44,828 nucleotides of DNA. Source: Streptomyces sp. BK340 (GTDB lineage Bacteria; Actinomycetota; Actinomycetes; Streptomycetales; Streptomycetaceae). Below are positions 1 to 12,700 of the stretch, piece by piece (the stretch's first letter is position 1; each line of letters begins with the position of its first letter). Location of the stretch: assembly GCF_007827595.1 (NCBI RefSeq), contig NZ_VISR01000011.1:1-44828 (forward strand), read 5' to 3'. A program made the position numbers and the translations under genes. Under the pieces are notes generated by a model. The model made no database searches. It saw only the letters and a program-made list of their open reading frames with translations, and was not told where the DNA came from.

Positions 1-720
1 GCTCGCCTTCAGCGACACGACCCGATCGGCGGGGTTCAGCACGGTCGGCCTCGCCGGACCCTGCTCCACCGCCTTGAACGCCAGCCACGCATCACGCGTA
101 CCGGACGGTGCCTGGACGCCCAATCCACTGGTACCGACCCACACCACGTGCGGACTCGCGTACGTCGTGTGGTTCACGTCCCGCAGCCCGTTGGCGAACC
201 CTTGAGCCGCCACCTCGGCCTGGAGGATTTCTCCTCCCAGTCTGCAGCCGGCGAGAACGAAGATCACCTCTTCGTCGTCCGCCACCCCAAGCTCCTGCCG
301 GATCCCGGGCAGCATCGGCTTCACCATCGAGGCCAGATGCTCGCCCATGACCTGAGCGCTCCGGGAACCGTCACGTCCGGTCGATAGCTGAAGGCGGATG
401 GACTCCGGATTTCCGTGCACCGAGAGGTACACGGTGGGCTTCTGCTCACCGTGAACGACCACCCAGGGCAGCCGATGCAATTCACCTGGTATGCCGCGGC
501 CCTGGTCATCGACCAGACGGAACACCGACCCCCCGTCAGTGTGGAACGACGTCCAGAAATTTCCTTCGCGACGACGATCGTTTGCGGTCTCCGTGTCGAA
601 GGAGAGGGCGACCGCGTGACCGGATGCGGTGCTGAACTTCTCGAAATCGAAGACGTCCAGCCCAGCCTGGCCGACGACCAGTCCCTCGTGACCGCGCCCC
701 TTCTGCACACTGTTCGGCAG
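1..720 (-). other. Type III Cys domain (residues 14125-14364, open): intact His-Cys pair
   Basis: The strand 'PTVYLSVHGNPESIRLQLS' carries His14226, and 'DEEVIFVLAGCRLGGEILQ' carries Cys14283, 57 residues later. The preceding part ('GLVVGQAGLDVFDFEKFSTA', 'FRLVDDQGRGIPGELHRLPW') differs from the type I and II domains. The HG...GC arrangement after hydrophobic strands is typical of clan CD peptidases including MARTX CPD and CHAT. It may be an active protease. The sequence continues past the left edge, so further domains are likely. Confidence 0.5.
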
Positions 721-3700
721 CGTCGGCGCATCGGTCCTGGAGGAACGGCCGAAAGGCCATCGGGTCAGGCCGCCGAAGCGTCGGCCCGATGACCCGTTCG
801 CACGGACCGTGCCAGACGAGCCGGCATTGGCGGTGGAGCCCGGTTCGCGTCGTTCCTGAGGCAAGGGGTTGTCGTGCCGCACCGAGTCGTGGGCAGGCTC
901 CGATGTCTCCGGGTGAGTCACCGGTCCGCCGCTCGTCGGGGGCGTGGTCGTCGCCGTCGCGGGCGGTGCCGGGGTGCCGTTCTCCTCCGTGGTGCTCTCC
1001 TGCGGAGGTTCCGGCTGGTGTGGCGCTGGTCCGGACCCCTGCTCGGCACCCGCCGTCTTCGTCAGCGCGTCGGACGGGAACACACCGAGTTCCACCAGGG
1101 CCGCGATGTGACTGTGCCGCTCCTGGTTCAGTCGCTGCAAGTCGGTCTCGGGCAGTTGGCGCCCATCCCGTTCTGCGCTGAGCAGGGCCAACTGGGCCCG
1201 GATCAGTCGGACTCCGTGGATGATCCGCTGCTGGTGGGGGCCGGTCTGGGGGGCGTGCCGCTCGAGCAGCTGGATCTGCCGCTCGATCACGCTGGGGGGA
1301 GTGCCGCCGGTGATCAGCGTGGGCAGGCGCCCGAGTAGTTTCCCCGTCGTGACGAAGACCGTGTGGGGTGACACCGCACCGTACTCGCCGGTGAGCAGGT
1401 ACGCCGTCTCATACAGCATGGCGTTCCACGCGATCACTGTAGCCAGGCTTCCGCCGGTCGCGGAGCCGAGGCTGCTCGTGGGGATCGCCCACTGGAGGAC
1501 CGGCGGAGCGGACACACTGATCCCTGGTGACGCCTCTGCAAGATCCGTCCGACTCTGGACGGACTCATTGACATACGGTGCGATCGTGGTCAGCAGTTCC
1601 TGAAGCTTGGCTCGCTCCTGCCCGGTCAAAGGTGCCGAGTCGGAGGTGTCGATCCGGCGCAGCCATTCCTCGAGATAGAGGGCACGCCAGCCGGAGGGCT
1701 CACTCCGGAGGGGCTCTGAAACCCACTTCTTGCCGAGCCTGTCGATGAACGCAAGCCGCTGGGCGACCGGGAAGGACAGCGCATTGGCGAGAAGCTTGTT
1801 CTCCCCCATGAACTGGCGGAGCACAGCAGCGCCCTGCCGCGCCGCTTCGGCGAGCAGTTCGTCGAACTTCTGACTGATCTCACCCGGGGTCCATACTCCC
1901 TCCGCGACCAGGTCCGGTGCGAACAGCAGCAGGAACTCCGATCGAGTGATCAGCCTCCAGACTATTGCGCCACTGCTGATCTGCTTGAAGAGAGACTCCG
2001 GATTCTCCCAGAGGGTCCTGCCCAGGTTCGCGCGCAGGGTCCGCAGCCGAAGCCCCAGCGCCTCTCGCTGCGAGGCCGACAGGTCTTGTGCGGTCGTCAC
2101 CAGCCGTTCGGTCATGGCGATCCACCGCGCGAGGTCACGCGGATCCAGCAGACCGGCGTCGAGTACGGAGACCGGGTCGTCCTCCAGGCGGTCGAACAAC
2201 CTCTCCGCGGCCTCCCGGCGCGCATCGGGCGCGGCACCCAGCAGCGTGGCCATGGCATCGGCCAGGTCGAGCACCCTCCGCTCCGACGGGGAGAGCGTAG
2301 GGGCCTTACGCCGTAGCTCGGCGGTGCGTCCCAAGACCGTCTGCGCGGGCACCGTGCGCCAGTCGACGGCATGGACCTGGCTCAGGATCCGAGCGATGCG
2401 TTCGGACCGCTGCTTCCGGGAGGCGAGGGTGTCCTTGCCGATCACCGACCGGTCGGACTGGAGCCTGTCGAGTTGCCTCTTGAGATGCACGAGGCCCTGG
2501 TGGGCCTCGTCGGAAAGAGAGTTCGCGTAGTCACTCAGCCGCTGGTACTCCCGCCAGTAATCCTCAAGGAAGCGGTCCATCTGCTGAGTGGTGATCAGCT
2601 TACGCTGGAGCATCATCATACTGCCGAAGGCGACAGTGATGTTCGTGTCCAGAGATGCGAACAGGTGCTTGAAATCGGCTGGGTTGCTGAGGGCACCCGG
2701 AGGCACCGTCAGGTGGCGGATGTGCCAGATCATGCCGATGACCACAGGGGAGATCTTCTGCACGGTCTGGTCAGCGGCGTCCCGCCCGACCTTGGTGTCC
2801 GCGAGTGCGTACAGCGCGAACAGCGTCGCCGTAGTCCGCCGATGGGAAACCCACCCGGCTTCGTCCAGCAACGGTGCGGCGTTCAGGACCGCCTTCAGGT
2901 CCCGCGTCAGGTCCTTCGAGGAGTAGGAGACACCGCCCTCAAGGGATTCGTCCAGGCTCATGTCAGCCCGCAGGAACTTCAGAGCCGCCTGGTGCAGGGG
3001 ACCGCTTCCGCTCGCGTTGAGGGCTTTCTCCAGCTCGACGACACGGCGTTTGAAAGCTGCCCACGACAACTGGCCGCTGTAAACGAGGGTGTGTCCGGCG
3101 TCGAGGAGGATCTTCGCCCGCTCCTCGACCATGCCAGGAGACCACTTGGGCGTCTTGCGGCCCCGTCCCCCGCCCAGATGCGTGACCACCGCAAGGTCAC
3201 TCTCCAGCAGCTTCGCCCGGGCTTCGAAGAGCGGAATCCGCTCCTGGTCCAGTTCCAACGTGTCATCGAGCCGTTCGAAGTCGCTCCGGCCACGCTCGGC
3301 CAGCAGCTTGAGCTGCTGCCGGTCGGTGACTCCGTCGCCGTCCCACACATCGCGGAGCGCGGACTCGAGTCCGTCCACGACTTCTACCGCACTCAGCTCC
3401 GGCCCGTCCTGAACCTCCGGCACCTCCGCCGCGTCCACGACGGACTCGGGCACGGCGTTATGGGGTGCGGCAGGGTCGACCGCCACCGGCCGGGAAGTGG
3501 CCTGCGACTTCGTCGCCACGGGAGTCACCACACCCTGGCTCTCGTTCCGCTGCGCCGCGTCCCGGCGCTGCCGCGTGAGCACGCTCCACAGGTTCTCCGG
3601 GGCGCCGGGCTCCGGCTGCGGGTCCCGGTCAAGCGGGAAGAACGACGACACCTTGTTCACCGCGTTCAGATAACCGCCCAGCCAGTTGCCGTACCGGTCC

Positions 3701-6700
3701 TTGCCCTCCCACCAGCGGCCACCGGCACCTGTCGTGGTTTCGCGCAGGCCATCGTGCGACTGCGCGTAAGCCAGCGCATCCTGCGCCGACTGCTTCGCCT
3801 GCTGGTATGTCAGCGCGTCCGGGAAGAACGCGTTGTTGCGCTTGGGAAGGAACTGAACACCGCGCCCCTGCACGGGATGGACATCCGCCACATACCGGCC
3901 GTTGCCGGCAGGGGCCTCCTTGGACCACCGTCCGGGCACGTCCTCCAGACGGTACTTCCCGCCCAGCCGTCGGTCCCACAGATGCAGACCCCGCAGAGTC
4001 TGCCCGCCGACCGCGGAGTCGTAGTCCACATGTCCGTTGCGCACATGGTCGTACAGCCAGGGCGACGAAAGGAACTCGATCTCCTCACCGTCGTCGAAGA
4101 CAAACGCAGGCTCGGCGCTCTGCTCGTCCGAGGTCATGGGTTGCTGGAAGGGCAGCTCGTGTCCGAAGTCCTCCACGATCTCCCAGGAACCATCCGTCCC
4201 GTCCGGCACCGAGACCAGCCAGCGGCCACCCTCGTCACCATCACGCACCGACCCCTGCTCATCCCGGACCTCAACCGACCCCTCATCGCCCAGGTGACGA
4301 ACCGAGCCGTCCTCGAACAACCCCTCCTTCCCGAACGGAGCCGTCACCACCCGCCCGAACCGCGCCGACAAAACCTCGACGTCCACGCCCGCATAACACG
4401 AGACCAGCAACAGATCCCGGCCACCACTCTCCCGCCAGGCAGCCGAGCTGGTGATCACCTCATGCAGCTCATCCAGCGACCGGTACTCCAACCCGTTGCC
4501 CGTCGCCGCCTGCCAGAACCCCTTCGAACGATCCGCCGAACCCCGCACGAACACCGTCAGCGACTCACCACTGCCGGCCGACCCGAACCACTCCGCGTTC
4601 TGCAGATACCGCGCAGCAGCCCGCGCCTCCCCCTCACCCAGCAGCACCAGAGCATCCGAATGCTCCGACACCTGCACCGAACCCCACGAGAACTCCCGCA
4701 CCTCCTGCGACCAACCCGCAACGATCTCACCGCCGGCCTCCGGCCCGGAGGTCGTGGAGATGGACTGAGGAACCTCGGATTGCTGCGCAGAAGCAAAGTG
4801 GCCGGCGTTCCCGGTCACCGTCAGCGCGTCAGACGGGAGCACGCCGAGTTCCACCAGGGCCGCGATGTGGCGGCGCCTCTCCTCGTGCAGCACCCGCAGT
4901 TCCGCGCCGGACAGCAAGCCCCCGTCGCGTTCCTCGGTGAGCAGGACGAACTGGGCCCGGATCAGTCGGACTCCGTGCAGTATCCGCTCCCGCTGGAGGC
5001 CGGTCTGGGGCGCGTGCTGTTCGAGCAGCTGGATCTGCCGATCGATCAGGTTGACGGGAGTGCTACCCCTGATCAAGTCGGGCAGACGCTTGAGCAGGTT
5101 CCCCGTCAGGGCGAGGACCATGTTCGGTGGCACCGCACCGTACTCGCCGGTGAGCAGGTGCCCCGTCTCATACAGCAGGGCGTTCCACGCTTCCAACGTC
5201 TCCAGGCTTCCGCCGGTCGCGGAAGCGAGGCTGCTCGTGGGGATTTCCCACTGGACGACCGTCGGAGCGGGCAGGTTGGTCCCTGGTGACGCCTCTGTGA
5301 GGTCCTGACGGAACAGGACGGACATACCGACATACGGTGCGATCGTGGTGAGCAGTTCCTGGAGCTTGGCTCGCTCCTGCCCACTCAAGGGTGCCGAGCC
5401 GGAGGTGCCGATCCGGCGCAGCCATTCCTCGAGATAGAGGGCACGCCAGCCGGCGCGCTCATTCCGGAAGGGCTCTGAAACCCACTTCTGGCCAAGCCTG
5501 TCGATGAACGCAAGCCGCTGGGCGACCGGGAAGGACAGCGCATTGGCAAGGAGCTTGTACTCTCCGATGATCTTGCGGAGCGTAGGAGAGTTGTACCGCG
5601 CCACTTCGGCGAGCACTTCGTCGAACTTCTGGCTGATCTCGCCCGGGGTCCATGTTCCCGTCGCGAGCAGGTCAGGCACGAACAGCAGCACGAACTCTGT
5701 TCGAGAGATGATCCTCCAGAGAATCTCGTCCTTGGCGATCTGCTTGAGGAGAGACGCCGGATTCTCCCAGAGGGTCCTGGCCAGGTTCGCGCGAACGGTC
5801 TGCTGCCGAAGCCCCAGCGCCTCTCGCTGCGAGGCCGACAGGTCTTGTGCGGTGGTCAGCAGCCGTTCGGTCATGGCGATCCACTGCGCGAGGTCACGCG
5901 GATCCAGCAGACCGGAGTCGAGTGCGGAGACCGCGTCGTTCTCCAGGCGGTCGAACAACCACTCCGCGGCTCCCCGGCGCGCGTCGGGCGCGGCACCGAG
6001 CAGCGTGGCCATGGCATCGGCCAGGTCGAGCACGCTCCGCTCCGCCGCGGAGAGCGCGGGGACCTTCTGCCGTAGCTCCGCGGTTCGCCCCAGGACCCTC
6101 TGCGCGGGCACCTTGCTCCAGTTGACGGCGGGAACCTGGTCCAGGATCCGGGCGATGCGCTTGGACCGCTGCTTCCTGGAAGCGAGGGTGTTGCCGATCA
6201 ACGACCGGTCGGACTGGAGTGTCTCGAGGTCTTTCTTGAGCGGGACGAGGACGGACTCGCGGGCGACGTCGGAGGAGGAAGCCGCGTAGTCGCTCAGCCG
6301 CTGGTACTCCTGCCAGTACTCCTCCAGGAAGCGGTCCACCTGCTGAAGGGTGATCAGCTCGTGCTGGAGCCCCACCATGTTGCCGAAGGACTCGGTCACG
6401 CTCGACTGCAGAGCGGGGAACAGGTTGTCGAAGTCGCCTGGGTTGCCGAGGGCACCCGGTGGCACCGTGAGGTGGCGCTGGTCCCAGATCTTGGCCCGCA
6501 ACGCGGCGGCGATCTTCTGGACAGCCTGGTCAGCGGCTTCCCGCCCGGCCTTGGCGTCCGCGAGTACGTAGAGCGAGAACAGCGTCGTCGTAGGTCGCTG
6601 CCAGGGAATCCACTCGGCGGCGTCCAGCAACGGGGCGGCTTCCAGGACCGCCTTCAGGTCCCGCGTCAGGCTCCGCGAGGAGTAGGAGGCATCGTTCGCA

Positions 6701-9700
6701 AGATATTCGGCCACGCTCAGGTCAGCCCGCAGGAACTTCAGAGCCGCCTCGTGCAGGGGACCGCTTCCGCTCGCGCCAAGGGCGTTCTGTAGCTCGACGA
6801 CACGGCGTTTGAAGCCGCTCAACGGCAACTGGCCGCTGTAAACGAGGGTGTGTCCGGCGTCGAGGAGGATCTTCGCCCGCTCCTCGACCATGCCAGGAGA
6901 CCACTTGGGCGTCTTGCGGCCCCGTCCCCCGCCCAGATGCGTGACCACCGCAAGGTCACTCTCCAGCAGCTTCGCCCGGGCTTCGAAGCGCGGAATCCGC
7001 TCCTGGTTCAGTTCCAAGGTGTCATCGAGCCGATCAAAGTCCCTCCGGCCACGCTCGGCCAGCAGCTTGAGCTGCTGCCGGTCGGTGACTCCGACGCCGT
7101 CCCACACATCGCGGAGCGCGGACTCGAGTCCGTCCAGGACCTGCGCCGCACTCAGCTCCGGCCCGCCTTGAACCTCCGGCACCTCCGCCGCGTCCACGAC
7201 GGACTCGGGCACGGCGTTTTGGGTTGCGGCAGGGTCGACGACCTCAGAGTGGGAGGTGGCCTGCGACTCCGGTGTCGTGGAACTCGCCACGCTCTGGGTC
7301 TCGTTCCGGCGCGCTGCGTCCCGGCGCTGCTCTGTGAGCACCGTCCAGAGGTTCTCCGGGGCACCGGGCTCCGGCTGCGGGTCCCGGTCGAGCGGGAAGA
7401 ACGACGACACCTTGTTCACCGCGTTCAGATAACCGCCCAGCCAGTTGCCGTACCGGTCCTTGCCCTCCCACCAGCGGCCGGTTCCCGTGCGGGCCGGATG
7501 GATGCTGTCGTGGAGCTGCGCATGCGCCAGCGCGTCCCGGGCCGACTCCTTGGCCCGCTCGTAGCTCAGCGCGTCCGGGAAGAAGGTGTTGTTCCGCTTG
7601 GGAAGGAACTGAACGCCACCCCCCTTCACGGGATGGACATCCGCCACATACCGGCCGTTGCCGGCAGGGGCCTCCTTGGACCACCGTCCCGGCACGTCCA
7701 CCAGACGGTACTTCCCGTCCAGCCGGCGGTCCCACATGTGCAGACCCCGCAGAGTCTGCCCGCCGCCTTCGGCGTTGTCCACGTGGCCGTTGCGCACATG
7801 GTCATACAGCCAGGGTGACGAAAGGAACTCGATCTCGTCGCCGTCGAAGACGAGCACCGGCCCGGCGCTCTCCTCGTCCGAGGTCGTGGGTTGCTGGAAG
7901 GGCAGCTCGTGTCCGAAGTCCTCCACGATCTCCCAGGAACCGTCCGTACCCTCCGGCAACGAGACCAGCCAGCGGCCGCCCTCGTCACCATCACGCACCG
8001 ACCCCTGCTCATCCCGGACCTCAACCGACCCCTCATCGCCCAGGTGACGAACCGAGCCGTCCTCGAACAACCCCTCCTTCCCGAACGGAGCCGTCACGAT
8101 CCGGCCGAACCGCGCCGACAAAACCTCGACGTCCACGCCCGCGTAGCACGAGACCAGCAACAGATCCCGGCCACCACTCTCCCGCCAGGCAGCCGAGCTG
8201 GTGATCACCTCATGCAGCTCATCCAGCGACCGGAACTCCACCCCGTTCTCCGTCGCCGCCTGCCAGAACCCCCTCGAACGATCCGCCGAACCCCGCACAA
8301 AGACCGTCAGGGTCTGACCGCCGGCCGACCCGAACCACTCCGCATTCTGCAAATACCGCGCAGCAGCCCGCGCCTCCCCCTCACCCAGCAGCACCAGAGC
8401 ATCCGAATGCTCCGACACCTGCACCGAACCCCACGAGAACTCCCGCACCTCCTGCGACCAACCCGCAACGATCTCGTCGAAATCCTCGGTCTCGGCTTCC
8501 GATTCGGTATCCGACTCTGTCGGAAGAACGCCGAGTTCGGTGAGCTCGTCGACGTGCTGTTGCCGGGCGTCGGTCAGCTGCTTCAACTGCTCTGCGGGCA
8601 GCTGGGTCCCGTCGCGGTCGGCAACGAGCAGATCCAACTGGGCACGGATCAGCCCCAGTCCGTGGGTCACCTGCTGCTCGTAGGGGCCGGCGTGCTGCAC
8701 GTTCTGTTGGAGCAGATCGATCTGCCGTTCCAGCAGGCTGCGAGGCGTGCTTCCGGCCACCAGCAGCGGCAGCTTCTTGAGCAGCGATCCCGTCAGCTCG
8801 GCGAGCAGCCTGGGCGGCAGGCCGCCGTACTCGCCCGTGAGCACTGCGCTCGCTTCATGCATCAGACCGCTACGAGCTTTCGCCAGATCCACGCGGTCGT
8901 AGTCGGTGGGGACGCCGTCCGAAAGCTCCTCCCAGTAGACCGTGGGGGACGTCTCCACATCCAGCCCCGGAGACGCCTCCTGGAGGTTGGGCCGGGTGCC
9001 CACGGACTGGCTCACCGACGGTGCGAGCGCGATCTGCAGGTCCTGAAGCCCGGTCAGTTCCTTCTGGCTCAGTGCCGACGCCTCGTCGGACTCTTCGATG
9101 CGCCGCAGCCACTCCTCGAGATGGAGCGGACGCCAGTCCGTGGGCTGGTCCCAGAAGTGATCATTTGCCCACTGCAGTCCCAGCCGCTCGAGGAATGCAA
9201 GTTTCTGTCGGGCCGGGAAGGACAGCGCATTGGCCAGAAGCTTGCTTTCCTGGATCTTCTTGCGAAGGATCGGGGCGTTGTATCGCGCCGCTTCGCCGAG
9301 CAGTGTGTCGAACTTCTGGCTGATCTCACTCGAGGTCCACACCCCGGAGGTGATGAGATCAGGCGCGAACAGCAGCAGGAACTCCGCGCGGCCCTGCAGT
9401 TTGTGTCCTGTGTGCAGCTGGCTGGTCTTGGCGTGCTTAGACAGCAGCCCGGGGTTCTCCCAGATGGCCCTGCCCAGGTTTGCGCGCACGGTCGCCAGGC
9501 GGAGGCTGAACGCCGCACGCTCCGAGTCGGACAGACCCGTGGCGCTCGTCATCAGCCGTTCGGTCGTGGCAAGCCAGTGGACCAGGTCCCGCGGATCCAG
9601 CAGACCCGCCTCGAGCACGACGACCGCGGAGTTCTCGAACTCGTCGAGGAGGCTTCCTATCGCATCCCGTCGGCCGTTCGGGGCGGCACCGAGCAGGGTG

Positions 9701-12700
9701 GCCTTCGCGTCCGCCAGATCGAGAATCCGTTGCTCGGTCTGGGACGGCGCGGCCATGCGGCGCAGCTGCGCCGTGCGCCCCAGTACCGTCTGTGCCGGGA
9801 CCGTGTGCCAGTCGATGTCGCGGACCTTGTCCACGATCCATTCGATGCGCTCACGGCGCCCCTTCTGGCGGGCGACGCCATGGCTGTCGCTCATGGACCG
9901 GTCGGATCTCACAAGCTTGAGCTGTGACCCGAGCTGTTCGACGGTCGTCAGAGTGTGCTGGTCCTTCGTCGCCTGGGCGAAATTCGTCAGGTGCTGGTGC
10001 TCGTGCGAGATCTCCTCCAGAAAGCGGTCCAGCTTCTGCGGGGACAGCAGCCCGCCGTGCAGCATCCGCATGGCGATCCTCAGGGCGACATTCGAGATCG
10101 TCGACACCTTCTGGTACCGCTGCTGGAAGTCGATCCAGGTCCTGATCGCGCCTCTTGCACGTCCTGCCCAGGCCATGTCGTGGACGACTACGCCGAGCGT
10201 CTTCGCAGCCCGGTCCGCGCTGTCCGTTCCGGTCTTGGTCACCGACAGCTCATACAGCAGGTACAGCTTCTCCAGAAGCCGGTCGTAGGGAACCCACTCG
10301 CCGCCGTACAGCTGCGCGACGGAGTCCTCCAGCGACTTCAGGTCCCGCGCGAGGTCACCGGAGGTGTAGTTCGCATCGTCGTCCCATGCGTCGACCATGC
10401 GCGCATCGGTCCGCAGCACCTTCAGGGCAGCCTCGTGCAAGGGACCGCTCTTGACCGTCTTGGGCGCGTTCTCCAGTTCCAGCACGCGTCCCTTGAACCC
10501 CGCCTTGGACAGCTGGCCGCTGTACACCAGCGCATGGCCGGCGTCCAGCAGGACCTTCGCCCGTTCCTCGACCATGCCGGCGGGCCACTTGGCCGCCTTC
10601 TTCCCCTTGGCCCCGCCCAGGAACGCGACGACCAGGGCATCGCTCTCCAGCAGCCTGGCCCACACCTGGAAGGCATCAGGCAGTTCGTCAGCCGTTTCCA
10701 TCGCCTGGTCGAGCTGATCGATCTGCTGCGAGGCTTGCTCGCCCAGGTCCCGGAGGACCTGCCGATCAGAGATCTTCTGGCCCTCCCACACCCGCCCGAG
10801 CAGCGCCTTCACATCGTCCAGCTGCCCCGCCACGTCCTTGGCCGGCGGGCCCTGCACCACGGGCGCCTCCGGCACGTTCACCTGGGGCCCGTGCAGGGTG
10901 GCCCCGGACACGTCGGAGTCAGCGACGACGGTCTCGGACGAGGTTTGCGTGTCCGACCTCTCAGACGTCACCACGCTCTGGCTCGCGTTCCGCTGCGCCG
11001 CGTCCCGCCGCTGCTGCGTGAGCACCGTCCACAGGTTCTCCGGGGCGCCGGGCTCCGGCTCAGGATCACGGTCGACTGGGAAGAACGACGACACCTTGTT
11101 CGCCGCGTTGAGGAAACCGCCCAGCCAGTTGCCGTACCGGTCCTTGCCCTCCCACCGGACGCCACCGACACCTGTCGTGGTCTCATGCAGACCATCGTGC
11201 AACTGCGCATAGGCCAGCGCGTCCTGCGCCGACTGCTTCGCCTGCTGGTAACTCAGCCCTTCAGGGAAGAACAGGTTCACCGGCTTGGGCTGGAACCGCA
11301 CCCGCGCACCCTCGGCAGGATGGACATTCGCTACGAACCGGCCGTTGGCCGCAGGATTCTCCTTCGACCACCGCCCCTCCACACTCTGCAGCCGGTAACG
11401 GTTCGCCAGCTCGCGACGCCAGATGTGCAGGCCCCGGAGCGTCTTGCCGCCCGCCTCGTGGTCGTAGTCCACATGCCCGTTGCGGACATGGTCGTTCAGC
11501 CAGACCGACGACCGGAACTCGATCTCGTCGTCGAAGGCGAGTACGGCACCGGACGCGTCCGCTCCCTGCTGGAAGGGCAGCTCGTTTCCGAAGTCCTCGA
11601 CGATCTCCCAGGAACCGTCCGTCCCGTCCGGCACCGAGACCAGCCAGCGGCCACCCTCGTCACCATCACGCACCGACCCCTGCGCATCCCGGACCTCAAC
11701 CGACCCCTCATCGCCCAGGTGACGAACCGAGCCGTCCTCGAACAACCCCTCCTTCCCGAACGGAGCCGTCACCACCCGCCCGAACCGCGCCGACAACACC
11801 TCGACGTCCACGCCCGCATAACACGAGACCAGCAACAGATCCCGGCCACCACTCTCCCGCCAGGCAGCCGAGCTGGTGATCACCTCATGCAGCTCATCCA
11901 GCGACCGGTACTCCAACCCGTTGCCCGTCGCCGCCTGCCAGAACCCCTTCGAACGATCCGCCGAACCCCGCACGAACACCGTCAGCGACTCACCACTGCC
12001 GGCCGACCCGAACCACTCCGCGTTCTGCAGATACCGCGCAGCAGCCCGCGCCTCCCCCTCACCCAGCAGCACCAGAGCATCCGAATGCTCCGACACCTGC
12101 ACCGAACCCCACGAGAACTCCCGCACCTCCTGCGACCAACCCGCAACGATCTCACCGCCGGCCCCGGTCCCGGTCCCGGCATCCGATGCGCTCCCCGGTC
12201 CGACCTGCGACGGCCCGTCGAAGACCAACGGCGGGCGCCCGTCCAGGCCCTTCAGCCCGGAGGTCGTGGAGACGGACTGAGAAGCCTCGGACTCCTGCGC
12301 AGAGGCAACGTGGCCGGCGTTCCCGGTCCCCGTCAGCGCGTCGGACGGCAGGACTCCGAGCTCGACCAGCGCGGCGATGTGACTGTGCCGCTCCTGGTTC
12401 AGTCGCTGCAAGTCGGTCTCGGGCAGCTGGCGCCCGTCCCGTTCTGCGCTGAGCAGGTCCAGCTGGGCCCGGATCAGTCCCGCTCCGTGGAGGATCCGCT
12501 GCTGCTGGGGGCCGGTCTGGGGTGCGTGCCGCTCGAGCAGCTCGATCTGCCGCTCGATCAGGCTGCGGGGGGTGTTGCCGGTGATGAGGTCGGGCAGACG
12601 TCTGAGCAGGTTCCCCGTCATGACGAGGACCGTGTTGGGCGGCACCGCACCGTACTCGCCGGTGAGCAGGTGCGCCGTCTCATACAGCAGGGTGTTCCAT

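Noticed and set aside
2371..5289. Plus-strand open frame of about 970 codons, with similar ones near 9955-12801 and 7891-9927
   Set aside because: These look like paralogues only because they are antisense to the repeated cassettes of the giant gene. They stop and start at unrelated points and have no ribosome binding sites.
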